From assembly GCA_026724425.1 (NCBI GenBank), contig JAIUCV010000116.1:682001-746000 (forward strand): DNA of 64,000 nt, in the 5' to 3' direction. A program made the translations under genes and the position numbers. Shown here piece after piece: positions 12,501 to 25,100 of the stretch. Origin of the DNA: Erythrophleum ivorense. Lineage: Eukaryota; Streptophyta; Magnoliopsida; Fabales; Fabaceae. The notes under the pieces are model-generated. The model worked only from the letters and a program-made list of their open reading frames with translations. It was not told the DNA's origin and ran no database searches. The first letter of the stretch is position 1, and each line of letters begins with the position of its first letter.

Positions 12501-15500
12501 TCAATAAGGTAATCATCCTTACCCTTACGTAAGACAAACACCATCAAGGACTTGGTTCATTGCAAGTAGTTATGGCCATTTAATTTGTGTCTTGTGATGA
12601 GTTGAATGGAGCCATCTATTCCACCATGGTCAGAAAGGTCAGGTCTAGAGAACCCACTAAGAGTTTGGCTTGCATAAGTGGCCATAATATACTGAACAAG
12701 GTAGATAAGGTAGCTGGAGAGCTACGGCAGAGGTGTTAAGTTGAATACACCATAAGCAAGACCTAAATGGAAACGGATCAGGGCTAGGCTTGATAGAGCA
12801 GTGGCTAGCGACCAATTTAGGGCAAGCAACAATTGGACGAGAGGCTTCATGTGCCTCCATGTGTCGATGCATGGGCAAACAGGTGAATTGAGACCTGGCA
12901 TATGACGATGCATGCAATTGCGACTAGAGCTTCAATGTCCTGGGATAAGCCAGCCAGCATTTTCTAAAAGGATTCTTGAGATGTTAAGTCAATTTGAGAC
13001 CAAAGAGTGATAGTGACCATCTAGAATGAAGCCATAGAAGCTAGAAGATGCCATAGAGCTTAAAAAAGGAAGCCTCAGAGGGTGAACAAAGGCCATAGAA
13101 GATGAAGGAGAGCCTAATGCTCTAATACCATGTGAAAAGGTAAAGAAAGAGCTGAGAAATGGATTCTACTAGAAAACAAATACTACTGTGTCATTTACAA
13201 GTACTGGGCATCCCATTCATAAACCAAGAGCTAAGGAAATTTACATTAGTACAACAAGGAGTAAGGTTAATTACAAGAAACTCAAAACGAAAATAAAGAA
13301 AATAGAAATTTCATATGGCAAGTTCTATGCTCACTGTTTTCATCATTGTTTAACCTAAAAAATAATCCATTCACTATCTTGTATCTCCCTCTGAACGGAG
13401 TTTTTTTGGGTAACAAGGTTAGTGCTCAAAGAAGGTTACATCAAGCATAACATAGAATTGGGGTAGTGGGTGAGTAGCATTTGTAACTCTTTTTGTTTGA
13501 AGAGTAACCAAGGAAGACAGATTTACGGCCTTTGGGTTCAAGCTTGCTACCATGGGTAATAGGAACAAAGGTAGTGTATCCAAAGATCTTGAGGGCTAAA
13601 GATGACAAGAGAAGGGTATTGGGATAAGATGAAAGAAATTCTTGATAAATGTTTAAAAATTCAGTCTTTAAAGGCATCCTATTGATCAAATAAGTTGCAG
13701 TAAGGACAGCTTCTCCCTAAAAGTGTTTAGGAACAATGGTTGAAATGAGAAGGCTCTAGTTACCTCTACAAGGTAATGGTTCTTCCTTTTAGCAACCTTG
13801 TTTGGTTAAGGGGAATTCACACAAGTGGTTTGATGAATTATCTCATGGCTATAAAAAAAGAGGCTTCATGGTTAGAATTAATGTATTCTCAACCATTATA
13901 TGATCTTAGCACTTGGATTTGTGTATGGATCATAAGGCTTAAGTTTTTAATGGTTTAGGGAACTTTAGACTTTTCTCTCATGAGGTAAACTCAAATGATT
14001 CTAGTATGATCATCAACAGGGGTAACTAAAACAATAGGTATCTTTGAGGAACCCCAAACATTACTGTGGTGAATACAATTAGATGAGATGGCTAGTACTG
14101 TTGTGAAGGATAATGATTTTTTATATGCTTATGTTACTTATCATTTTATTTTATTATTATTTATGTGCTTCCTATTCATGTGGGATTCTGCTGCTCTACT
14201 CTGTTTTGTCTTGTTTCCTTTTACCTTGTAAACAAGATTTAATTTATGCTTTCTGTGATTTTAGGGATTAGAGTGGTCAACTGGATCTATGACCATTGTC
14301 CCTTCATTCTTGTATTTTTAATTCTCCTCTATATGGAATAATAGAATTAGAACCCTAGAAATCTATCTAGGTGTCATCTCCTCCCTGTGTGTCATTCTAT
14401 GCCAAATTTCATGGTATCAGAGCACTGGACCACATAAACAAGGATGACTATCAGTTTCAGCTCTTGAGAGCCTCTCATGCCCATGTTGCTGCTTTTCCCA
14501 CAGAATCATCAGCAACAACACAACCATAGAGCCACTCAAACCAACCAAACAGGGAGTCCAACCAGCCAAATAGCTTCGTTCCTCTTTCTAATTCTTCTAT
14601 GGCTACCGAAAATCACCCTACAATGATCATTGGCTTCAATTTGAATGCTAACAACTATCTCCCTTGGTCTTAGAATGCTTTGATGTTCATCAAAGACCGT
14701 GGAAAGGAAGAATACATCATTGAAGATGCCACAAAGCTTGAGATCACAGATCCTAGGTACAAAGTGTGATTTGCTGAGAACAATACTATCACGTCATTGT
14801 GGGTGAATTCTATGACAACAAAGATTAGAGAGAATTTTATCCTTTACAAGACAGCTAAAGAGATTTGGGATTCTGCAAAGTAGTCTTACTCATTCATTGA
14901 AAACTCTGCTGCCATATTTTTTTATTAAGGGAACACTACAGGAGGTTAAGCAAGGCAATTTAAGTGTTACTTGGTTTTACAATAACCTTGTCAAATTGTG
15001 GCCGCAACTTGACATGTGTGAGACACACCAATGGTCTTTTACACTAATGCAGTGTATTACTGAAAATTGGAAGAAAAGAAAAGAATCTATAATTTTCTCT
15101 TAGACCTCAACACTACTTTCAAAGGAAGGCAGGGGAGAATTATGGTTGTTAGGCTTCTTCCATCGCTTAAAGAAGTGTTTTATGAGGTCAAATGGGAGAA
15201 AAGCAGAATTCAACTTGTTTCTGGAGAGACTAGTGTTGAATCTGTCCTTGAAACTTTTGCATGGTGGTCAAAAACAGCCCCACAACTGACTTGAGGTAGA
15301 AAAAAGAGGAAAGTTATGGTGTGACCACTACAATAGGTCTAGGCATACCAAGCTCCAACTAAGCTTACACCTTAAATTTCAAAACTCAACATCATTGTCA
15401 CTAGTGATCTTTTTCAAGCTCTAACTAAGCCTACTACTCAGTCCAATGCCTCAACTTGTCCTCCCTAACCTTGACCCACACATAATCAATCGCAAATAAC

Positions 15501-18500
15501 CTCAAACCTATCCAAGCCATACACAATAGAACAACATACTAGTTTATACCAGAAAGAAAAGAAACCAAGTGGCTGAACAGCAAGAAGAGTGCCAAAACTC
15601 AACAAGTCAACATGAGGAACAACAATGCACTTTTTCTGGGCATGAACAATCAACTTCCCACACTCTTAAGTTCTGCAAACCATGAGGATCTAGATTTGCC
15701 CATTGCTTTGAGAAAAAGGATCAGAACTTGTTGCATAAAACAGATTGTCTCTTAAGCTATAGGCCTTTATACACAATTTTCCTCTTGAGAAGCTACCATA
15801 TAACTTTTATGAGGTAGGAAAGAAACCAAAATGGAGAGCTACTATTCATGAGGAAGTAAAAGCCTTTGAGAAGAATAGGACCTGGGACATCATTGGTTCG
15901 CCTCTTTGAAAACATGTTATGTGTAAGTGGATTTTCAAAGTCAAATACAATCTTAATAGGAGCATCAATCGTCATAAGGTTCGACTAATTCCCAAAAGGT
16001 TTACACAAACCCAAAGCATTGACTACCAAGAGACATTTGTTCCAATGACAAAACTCAACACTATAAAAGTCTTAATCTCTTGCAACAAATTTGGAGTGGC
16101 CTCTTCATCAATTAGATGTGAAAAGTGCCTTCCTCAATGGAGACCTTAAGGAGGAAGTATATATAAAGATCCTCTCCTCCCCCCCCCCCCTTTTTTTTTC
16201 TCTCTAGGAGATGGGGAAACTTGAGTCCGAGAATAATTCAAATAAAGTGCACATGCTTCATAAATCAGTGTATGGACTCAAATAATCTCAAAGAGCCTAG
16301 TTTGAAAAGTTTACCACTACTACTGAGAAGTATGGGTATAATTAATGTCAAGTAAATCACACTCTGTTTGTCAAATTTAGTCATGATGGAAAATTGGCAA
16401 TTTCAATTAAGCGGATGATATTGTAGTTACAAGTGATAATTCTAATGAAATTGAGAAGTTGATGAAGTCCCTTGCGGAGGAATTTGAAGTGTAGAGACTT
16501 GGTAAGTTGAGATATTTTATTAGGATGAAAGTGGCAAGAAATAGAAAAGGCATCACTATCTCCTAAAGGAAATAAACTTTTGACCTCCTTAAAGAAATTG
16601 GTACTTTAGAATGCAAGTTTGCAGATACTCCAATGGAAACTAACTATAAATTGCGTCTCAAGTAGGAGAGTTTACCAGTTGATACTAGTATATACTAGAG
16701 ACTTGTTGGTAAACTTATCTACCTATTTCACACTCGTCCAAACATCAACTTCCCTGTGTTAGTCGATTCATGAATAGTCTTAATGAGGAACACCTGAAAG
16801 CTATGCACAAATTTCCAAGGCATCTCAAAATGACTCTTGGTAAAGGTCTATTTTTTAATAAGGGAACTCATAAGGGTACTGAAGTTTTCTTAAATGTAGA
16901 CTAACTGGATTTGTGACTGATAGAAGATCCATCACCAGCTATTGTACATTTGTGTGGGATAATCTGATCACATGCAAAAGCAAGAAGCAACCTGTGGTTA
17001 CCAAAAATAGTTTTTTGTGCATTAACACTTGAGACATGCGAAGGACTATGGTTGTTGAGACTTTTTAAGAAACTCAAATTTAGTGTTGATTAGCCTATGA
17101 AAGTGTTTTGTAACAACATGGTCACTATTGGAATTGCAAAAAATCCTGTTTATCAAGATAGGATGAAGCATGTAGAAATAGATCATCATTTCATTAAAAA
17201 GAAAATTGATTCAGGTCTACTTGAATTGAGTTATATCTCTTCCAACTCTCAAGTTGTAGATTTATTAACAAAAGTTGTTATTCGCGTCAAATTTGAAGAA
17301 TTGAGAACCGGAAGGCTTAACATCTACTTTCTAGCTTTAGGGGGAGTGTCGGATTTCATTTATTTTTTTATTATTTATGTGCTTCCTATTTATGTTTTTT
17401 ATCTTGTAAACAAGATTTGATTTATGCTTTCTGAGATTTTAAGGATTAGAGAGGTGAACTAGATCAACAACCATTATCTCTTCATTCTTGTATTTTTAAT
17501 TCTCCTCTCTATGAAATAATAAAATTAGAACGCTTGGAATCTATCTAGGCATCTTCCCCTCCCTATGCATCATTCTATGCCAAATTTCAGCAGACGTTTG
17601 ACGCACTTCACAACGCAAAGAGCCAACGTCTTTATTGAATAATTTGGAGAATAACATTTTTAAATACCTAAAGTTGGGATGACCTAACCTTAAGTACCAT
17701 AGCATTATGTCATTATCGATGCTAACAGCAGAACAACCTTGCTAGACTAGACTTCCACTAGGTTGAATGATATAAAGCCCAACACTCTTCTTAGCACGCC
17801 CAATTATCTTCCCTGATGCCAAGCCTTGGAAAAAACAAGCATCAAGCTGAAAATTAGTCACACAACCCTAATCTTTGGCCAATTTACAAATGGAAATCAG
17901 ATTGCACGTTAGCTTAGGTATATGAAGCTATCAAGAGTCAATACAGTAGACGATTTAACAAACCACAAGCCTTTGACTTCAAAAAGAGTCCCATCTATCT
18001 TAACCATTAATCCAGTAGAGCAGGAATATAATTCTGAATAAAGGACTTGTTACCAATCATGTGGTCAATGGCATTGAAGTCCACAATACAAGATGAGCTT
18101 GGGAGAGTAATGTAGCTGTTGCGTTACATGTTTGAGCCACATGTCCAAAATTGACACCACTGTCACAAGGGGCGCAAAACCTTTTCTGTTTTTGCATAAA
18201 CCCAGTCTACTCTTTGCTGAAAATTGGGTTGTCATGTTTTCACAGCTCACCATATTTCCTCTTGCTAGACCTTGGCTTGAAGTTGGTTGGTTTGCCGTAT
18301 GTGTCCTTTGTATGACCAAGTTTGTGACAGTGGTCACACAAGGGAAATGATTGCTGGATGGTTTGTTCCTGCATTTTACCATATGGACCAGGAGATTAAA
18401 TTCCCCTGACAATGAGGGGAGAGGGGTCAGTAGTCACAGCTACAGTTTGACCACCAATAAGCTTCTTTCGGCCTTCTTCATGCCTTATTTCAGAGACAAC

Positions 18501-19107
18501 ATCACAAAGGGTGGGCAGTGTGAGGGTGCTCATAATTTTGCCTTTAAGATCTTTAAATGTGGGATTCAACCCCATTAAAAATTTGTAAACACATTCCTCC
18601 TCAATGATTTTCCTGAAATGCTACGCATCAGAAGTGTAGCTGTTGCCAATGACGATAGATGACATCATAATACAGAGTCACATTCAAATCCCCATCTAAA
18701 ATCATGAAGAAACATTTTTTATTTCAATTAGAATAGCACCATTTTCTCTAGAAGAATAAGTACCCCTCACGGCTTCCCTTATTTCAGCCATTGTTTTGCC
18801 CAAGAGGAAATACCCACCCACTTTGACTATCATAGAGTTAGCAAACCAAGACATAACCATATTATTCTCAGCATCCCATATGAGGTATTTAGGATCAGTG
18901 GGTTCAGGTATAGAAATGCTACTTATAAGGTATGCTGCCTTCCCTTTACCTTTGATGTACATCATCTCTAGATTGAAGGCAAACATTTCCGAATAGGATA
19001 GGAGGATCAAGCATTTTGCTTTGAGAACTTGAAGAATGTTACGAGAAGAGAGAAGGGAAGTCACAGAGATGAGAAAATGTTCTCTAATGATTTATTCAGT
19101 CAAGAAG

Positions 19108-19159
<52 letters not shown>

Positions 19160-22100
19160 GGGAGAATAGGAGGTAGATCTCCTAATCAAGCCCATGAGAC
19201 CAACGAAAAAATAAAAGCAAATCTTGATCCTAATAAAGACATATTTGACCTTTACATGATAGGCACCAAAAAATGAAACAAGATAAAGTAAATCAAGAAG
19301 GAAATAAAAACAAAATAGCACAATAATCACATGGAAATCTCATTGTGATTCTCTAACAATATTGTTCTCATAGAAGACAATATATATGTGCTTAATGTAA
19401 ATGATAGACTTCAGCCTGAAGCATTAGTATCATTGCATACCTCATCAGTGGATCCAAACCGATTTTTCACCACTCGAAGCATACGATGGGAAGAGTACTT
19501 CTCACCCTAGGAATTAATATAAGCTATTAGCATAGAGAAAATTGTAATGAAATACATTGAATTCAACAAGCCAAGTTACAAACAGAACTTCTAGATTTTA
19601 GCTCAAAAGAAAAAAAGGAAAGGAAGGACCATGTGTTGCAACCAAACCAAATTTTATGAAACAAATGTTAGTTTTAGTCAACAGCTATTTTAATAGGTGA
19701 CCACAGACCAATGAATATAAGGCAATTTCTATATCACATGTTCCTATGATTCCGCTTCATATTATCATCTTCATTACAAATTTCTGTTGTAATTTTTCTT
19801 AATTATGCAACACTAAAGTCAATACTTGAGACCACTGTCACTTGGCCTGCAAAGGCAAAATTAAAGAACAGAGTCTTTTGAGAAAAGAAAATACATTTTT
19901 TGGATTGAGTAAACTATTTCAAAGCTATGTTCATAATTCCATAACCAAATGCATAAATGTTGCTCTAGCAATATATATCAGGTGCACTACATGTCACAAT
20001 GACATCTCTTTTCCAAGATTTCATCATGGATTAGTGGAAAACTAGTAATCATACCCCTATTGTTGCAAAAATTTAATTATCTTGTCATGCCATGCTACAA
20101 CGCATGCAAGGCACATGAGTTATGGGACTCTATTCAGTCATGAGCGACATGAAGGCTCTAAAGATGCAAGAGCAACTTATATATCTGAAAGGGAAAAAGG
20201 AACCCAAGAAATGACTACTAGCCAAGAAGTAAATAATATTAAAAAAAGGCTTGTATCAGTTCACCAGCTATCCAAAAAAGGAACAATGAAACGAGATACC
20301 TACTTCCATATACAAAACAACATCAACAATGTGTTCCAAGACACGAGGTCCTGCTATATCTCCAGACTTTGTTACATGTCCAATCTGAGATAAAGAATAA
20401 TTCAAGAAGGAAAAAGTGAGAAAAGAAAAACTTAATTATCATGAATGTAAAAACTTTAAGGCCATTATCAATGAAGTGTCAGAAATAAACCATAATTGAA
20501 TTACAAGCAACACCAACATATATTAGATAATTGATGGACTTGTAACTATTGGGCCAAGGGTGCTAAAGACCTATGAGAAGAGAAAGATAGTGCAAGAAGG
20601 GCCAGGATTGCATTATTGGCTGTTAAGGTGGGCAGAAGGGAAGAAAAAGGAAATAATTCTTGTAAAAAATTGGATGCCTTGGATCACATGGGTTATGAGC
20701 TAGGAGAGAGGGGAAGAGAGAGAGTGTGTGTAGACCATTAGAGGGGTTATATCTGTGGGTGAGGGAGGTTCAGAAGGAGGAAGGCAAGAATTTGGTGTAA
20801 GAGAAGAGTGCTCTAATCTCTTGAATACCAAAGGGGTTTATTCTATTATACATTCCTTTTCTTTATCAGCTTGTTTTTACTTCATTTGTTGGTTGCTGCA
20901 CTCTGGTTATAAAATTTCTATCGTTGGTTTTGATAATTCAATAAAAGAGAAGCATTTCAATCTAGTTTTAGTGTTGGGTTCCATCAATTTGGTATTAGAG
21001 CAATGACAATCCGGGAGAGGCTGAAACAATAGAATGGGAATCCTAAGTGAGGAAACTGAAAGAGTGATTGCCAAGTGGAGAAAGGAGATGCTAAGGGAGA
21101 AATGCAGGAAAGAATAAACCCCTTTGGTATTGGAGAGACCAAAGCAGTCTCCTCTCACACCAAATTCTTGTCTACCTCCTTCTGAACCTTCCTCATCCAC
21201 AAATATACCCCTCTAATGTCTACTCTCTCTCCCCCAGCTCATATCTCATGTAACCCAAGGCATCTAGTTTGTTACAAGCTCTATTACCTCTTTCTTCCCT
21301 TCTGGCCACCTCAATGGCCAATAATGCAATCTTGGGCCCTCTTGCACTATCTTTCTCTTCCTATAGGTCTTTAGCACCCTTGGCCCAATAGTTATGGGTC
21401 CATCAAGGTGAAGCTTTGAAAGGTAGGTAACAATGTGACTTGTAACTATAGGGTCGAGGGCGCTAAAGACCTATGAGAAGATAAAGATAGTGCAAGAGGG
21501 CCCAAGACTACATTATTGGTTGCTAAGGTGGCTAGAAGGGAAGAAAGAGGAAATAGAGCTTGTAACAAACCAAATGCCTTGGGTCACATGGGGTATGAGC
21601 TAGGGGAGAGAGAGAGAGTTGACCATTAGGGGGGTATATCTGTGGGTGAGGGAGGTTCAGAAGGAGGTAGGCAAGAATTGGGTGTGAAAGTAGAGGCTTT
21701 GGTCTCTTGAATACCGAAGGAGTTTATTCTTTTTTGCATTCCTTTTTCTTTCTTTCTTTCTTTTTTTTTTTTTTTTGGTTGGTTAGCTTGTTTTTATTTC
21801 ATTTGCTAGTTGTTGCACTCAGGTTACACAATTTATATCTTTGGTTTTGGTAAATCAAAAACAAAAGAGCATTTCAGTCTAGTTGTGGTGTTGGGTTCCA
21901 TCAATAATATACATCTGCCCTGTTCTTCAGGGCTCATAAAGATACTTGAAGGGTACTTTCACCTTTACAATAAGGTATGGTAGTTGAAGGGGCATTTGTC
22001 TAAGAGGTATTATCAATATTAATAAAATCTATTATCGTTCTTCACTTAATAGCTTAAGCTTTTGGGTTAATTTAGCACAAAGTATATTAAACACATGTTC

Positions 22101-25100
22101 TGTCCGCACTTTAAGCTCAAAGGGCATCCATACGAGAGGGCATGCTAGAGATATTAATAAAACCAAGAAGCACTACAACAAATAAGCATTAAAACTTTTG
22201 GTCAAACCTTTCAACAAGCACTTTTAGCTCTATTATAATCATTGGTGTTCAAGATAATATTTTTTTAGTGAGTATATTTTTTCTAAAACCCACTTATTTT
22301 AGCTTCAAATTCTACCACAAATTCCTTGGTTCTCTCCCCCAAAAAGAAATTATGCTGCCATTTAAAAAAAATATGTGTTGGCCAAACTTAGACAAAAAGT
22401 AAAAGAGTACTTCCCCCCCCCCCCCCACCCCCTTAAAGCAACTGTTTCCTCTTTAGCACCATAATCAAACAGGAACTTGGTATCATAGCTTCTATGACTG
22501 AATGGTCAAAAATTTGACCATTGTTGTCCCCACTCTTCATAATTAAATTGAAATTTCAGCAGAGTATAGTAGGCATATGCTTTGTCAACGCTTCAAGTTC
22601 ATAAGAGGGGGCTATATTAGAGATATTAAAAAACTAATATGAGGCTTTTACTAATTAGCTTAAGCATTAGGGTTGAAATGGCCTTTGACATATATTGTGC
22701 AAAGCATGATAGTACATACGTACATACTATATTCACAAAATTCTTCTAAAGAGAAGGTGAAATTCACAAAGTAAAATACATGGGTATGCTCACCAAAAAA
22801 ACTGGCGTGTTAGTCTGCTTTGCATATCGCAGCAATGCTGAAGTACATTCCTTCACCTGTCACAGTTTTATAAAATGTCATGTACTGTGGAACCTGAATT
22901 CCATTTCAGACAAAAAGGTATATAACAGTCTTTTGACAGCCTGGTAGAGGAGAAAATTAAACCTAAATTAAATTATCATGAATTCATGATTGCCTAAGAA
23001 GTAGAGCCAATTTTCTAAGAAGTTTTTTTTTTTTTAATGAACAAGTTATTTGACTACAATTATTACAAGGAAGATGCAACTTAATTAGGAGGAAAATTAA
23101 AATAGATAGGAGTTATTTAAGTAGGGCATAGTCCGCACCTGCATAATCCCTCCAGCACTTCCAACTATTCCTTTCAAATAAACAGTTTGAATTGAATCAA
23201 TAACTACAGTTTGAGGGGAGAGACGCTGAATTTTCTCCAATATGTCCTGATACGAACGGAAAGAAAAAAGAAAGAGAACAGTCATGTAGAATTCATATTA
23301 TACTGCTCCAATCTGGCCAATTTCAGATCCAATTTAAACAAACTGCTTGATAATGCCAAGACAATCATAAAATTATGATCATAATTCTTGTGAAGGAAGA
23401 AAAGGTAAATCAAGAGCAATGCTATCCGCGGGGAGGGGGAGGAGAATACTAGCCAGTAGAATCCAAGATAATGCACCTCAATATCAGTACTTGAATATAA
23501 ATATATTTCCGATTTAATCCCAAGGCGATCTGCTCTGTTACCAATTTGTTCAATACTCTGTAACATAAAAGAGAACAAAATTAATTAAAATGCACACCAC
23601 AGAAAAAAGTGCAACAGATCCTATATAACCGTAGTAAATACTAGGTGAAACTACAGCAGCCAATTTCAAGGTGACCCCCAAAAAAAAGCGAAAAAAAAAA
23701 AGTTAAAACAATGATTACCTCTGTTTACAATACAAAAGTACAAGATTCAGGATGATGAGATATCAGTGGCCCAAGCAAAAGGTCAACAATATTCATACAA
23801 GACTTACCCATAATTTTCTGTAGCTTAACTAAGTATTAATTCCCCTACCCCCCCCCCCCCCCCAACAAAAAAAGAAAAAATTCAAAGCATTAGGAGCTTT
23901 TCTTTTATCTTAAGTGAAAGAATATGGCTATATTGTAGTTTATGGAATGTGTCCCGTCCCTACTCCCAAATGTTCTTCCTAAGCCTTCATTTTATATTTG
24001 CTGTGTACAGAACTCTCCATCTACACAAATACACATTCTACACAACAGAAATTATTTTTTAAAATTTTAATTACTCATTTTCTGAATAAATGAGAGAAAT
24101 ATAAATAATACATGTAAACTTAATGTAAATGTAATTTCATAAACTATTCACTCTCTAGAGGTAAGAAGAAAAGCATACGCCATTCTATGATGAAAATGAC
24201 CTTAGTGATAACAAGTGTGATGTAAACCAATCAGAAGCTCAAAAAAAGTACACCTCTTCACCAGATACATATATAGCTGGAGCTGCTTCATCACCATCAC
24301 ACCCTTCTGCTAACATTCCAGCAATCTTTAATGTTGCAATAAAGAAAAAAGGGTTAATAGGTGGAGTCCGTGATGTCAAACAAACTCAAGGTGCATGGGC
24401 AGGAAAGAGGTTGAACAAGTCAAGGAACAAAGCTGACATTCTGACTTTGACATTGAGTCAAACATGATCCAAATATAAAAGATACCTGCAACAAAAGTGT
24501 ACTCTTCCCAACACCAGGATCACCACCAACTAAAGTCAAGGAGCCTTCAAACCCAAAATTGTAGATAAAGTTAGCTGGTAAAATTGACATGGGGCTAAGG
24601 GTGAAAAAAAAAATTGGAAAGATATACCTCAGCCAATCAGCTCTAAGAATTCATGCAAGAATTCAAATTTCAGGATCATAGGGAGATAATAAAATAATAA
24701 ACCAACAAAAGATCATTCATTTGCCAAGATGAACCACCAGAAGCAATAACTCTAGTGAACTACTCAAAACTCTCAGACAAACAGCCACGGTGAAAGCAAA
24801 ATATTTGTGACTTTGGGTCAAGCAGAAGACTTCATATACAATGGACTCAACTTGAGGGAAATATAAAGGATGGTTCCTTGATATAGATTTTACTTCTCAC
24901 CAGAATCTACATAATTACATTTTAATTAAAAATAAGAAAAATAATGACAGGAGAACATGATATTTAACACCCTTACTCTAGACTACATCTGTGCGCTTTA
25001 GCTGACCAGTCCCATACCCAGCGAGGCAGAGACACACAAGGAAGAATATAACATATTAATTTCAACAGTTAATAGCACATCAGTGTAGATAAGTGAATTG

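Larger units (their letters stand above)
8350..13315 (-). mobile_element. Copia LTR retrotransposon B, nested inside A
   Basis: LTRs at 8350-8538 (189 bp) and 13131-13315 (185 bp) are flanked by the 5-bp duplication tggca at 8345-8349 and 13316-13320. A primer-binding site matching the initiator tRNA-Met type (minus strand tggtattagagc, 13119-13130) lies directly inside the 5' LTR, and a polypurine tract lies inside the 3' LTR (8539-8555). Coding fragments run on the minus strand from Gag near 12.6 kb to RNase H near 8.6 kb, full Copia order, with many stops. At 4966 bp it has nearly the usual Copia length. It cuts A between A's integrase and reverse transcriptase regions. Confidence 0.94.
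14099..17589 (+). mobile_element. Copia LTR retrotransposon C, nested inside A, integrase missing
   Basis: 5' LTR about 14099-14411, then tggtatcagagc (14412-14423) as primer-binding site; polypurine tract tttagggggag at 17336-17346; 3' LTR 17347-17589. Gag begins near 14600 (ATENHPTMIIGFNLNANNY), RT near 15790 and RNase H near 17097, all on the plus strand. Gag passes into RT over about 400 bp, so protease and integrase are essentially deleted. The 3' LTR is about 70 bp shorter than the 5' LTR. No exact target duplication is visible (agtac left, gcaga right), so the left edge could be off by a few bases. It lies opposite in orientation to A. Confidence 0.88.
6411..19358 (-). mobile_element. 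Copia LTR retrotransposon A, host of two nested insertions, in a RADA intron
   Basis: Two direct repeats, 6411-6710 (3' LTR) and 19030-19358 (5' LTR), begin TG and end CA and are flanked by the 5-bp duplication atatt at 6406-6410 and 19359-19363. A purine-rich tract (minus strand ttgagaggaag) abuts the inner side of the 3' LTR. Internal order on the minus strand is Gag, zinc knuckle, integrase, reverse transcriptase, RNase H, the Copia order. B and C interrupt it at 8350 and about 14099, leaving about 3.9 kb of its own internal sequence. The coding parts have many stops and frameshifts. Removing A would leave a RADA intron of about 0.6 kb. No clear primer-binding site follows the 5' LTR, and Gag starts almost at once, so the 5' leader may be deleted. 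Confidence 0.92.

Noticed and set aside
14412..14423. tRNA-like or regulatory motif tggtatcagagc
   Set aside because: It is the primer-binding site of Copia C, complementary to the initiator tRNA end. No tRNA gene fold is present here, nor at the similar sites in B and D.
18065..18412. Open frames on both strands near 18.1-18.4 kb as independent genes
   Set aside because: They fall within the decayed Gag/nucleocapsid region of Copia A; the plus-strand frames are shadows.
20755..21200. Two similar proteins on opposite strands (GSEGGRQEFGVR in both)
   Set aside because: The likeness comes from the inverted LTR copies of element D, not from real protein genes.
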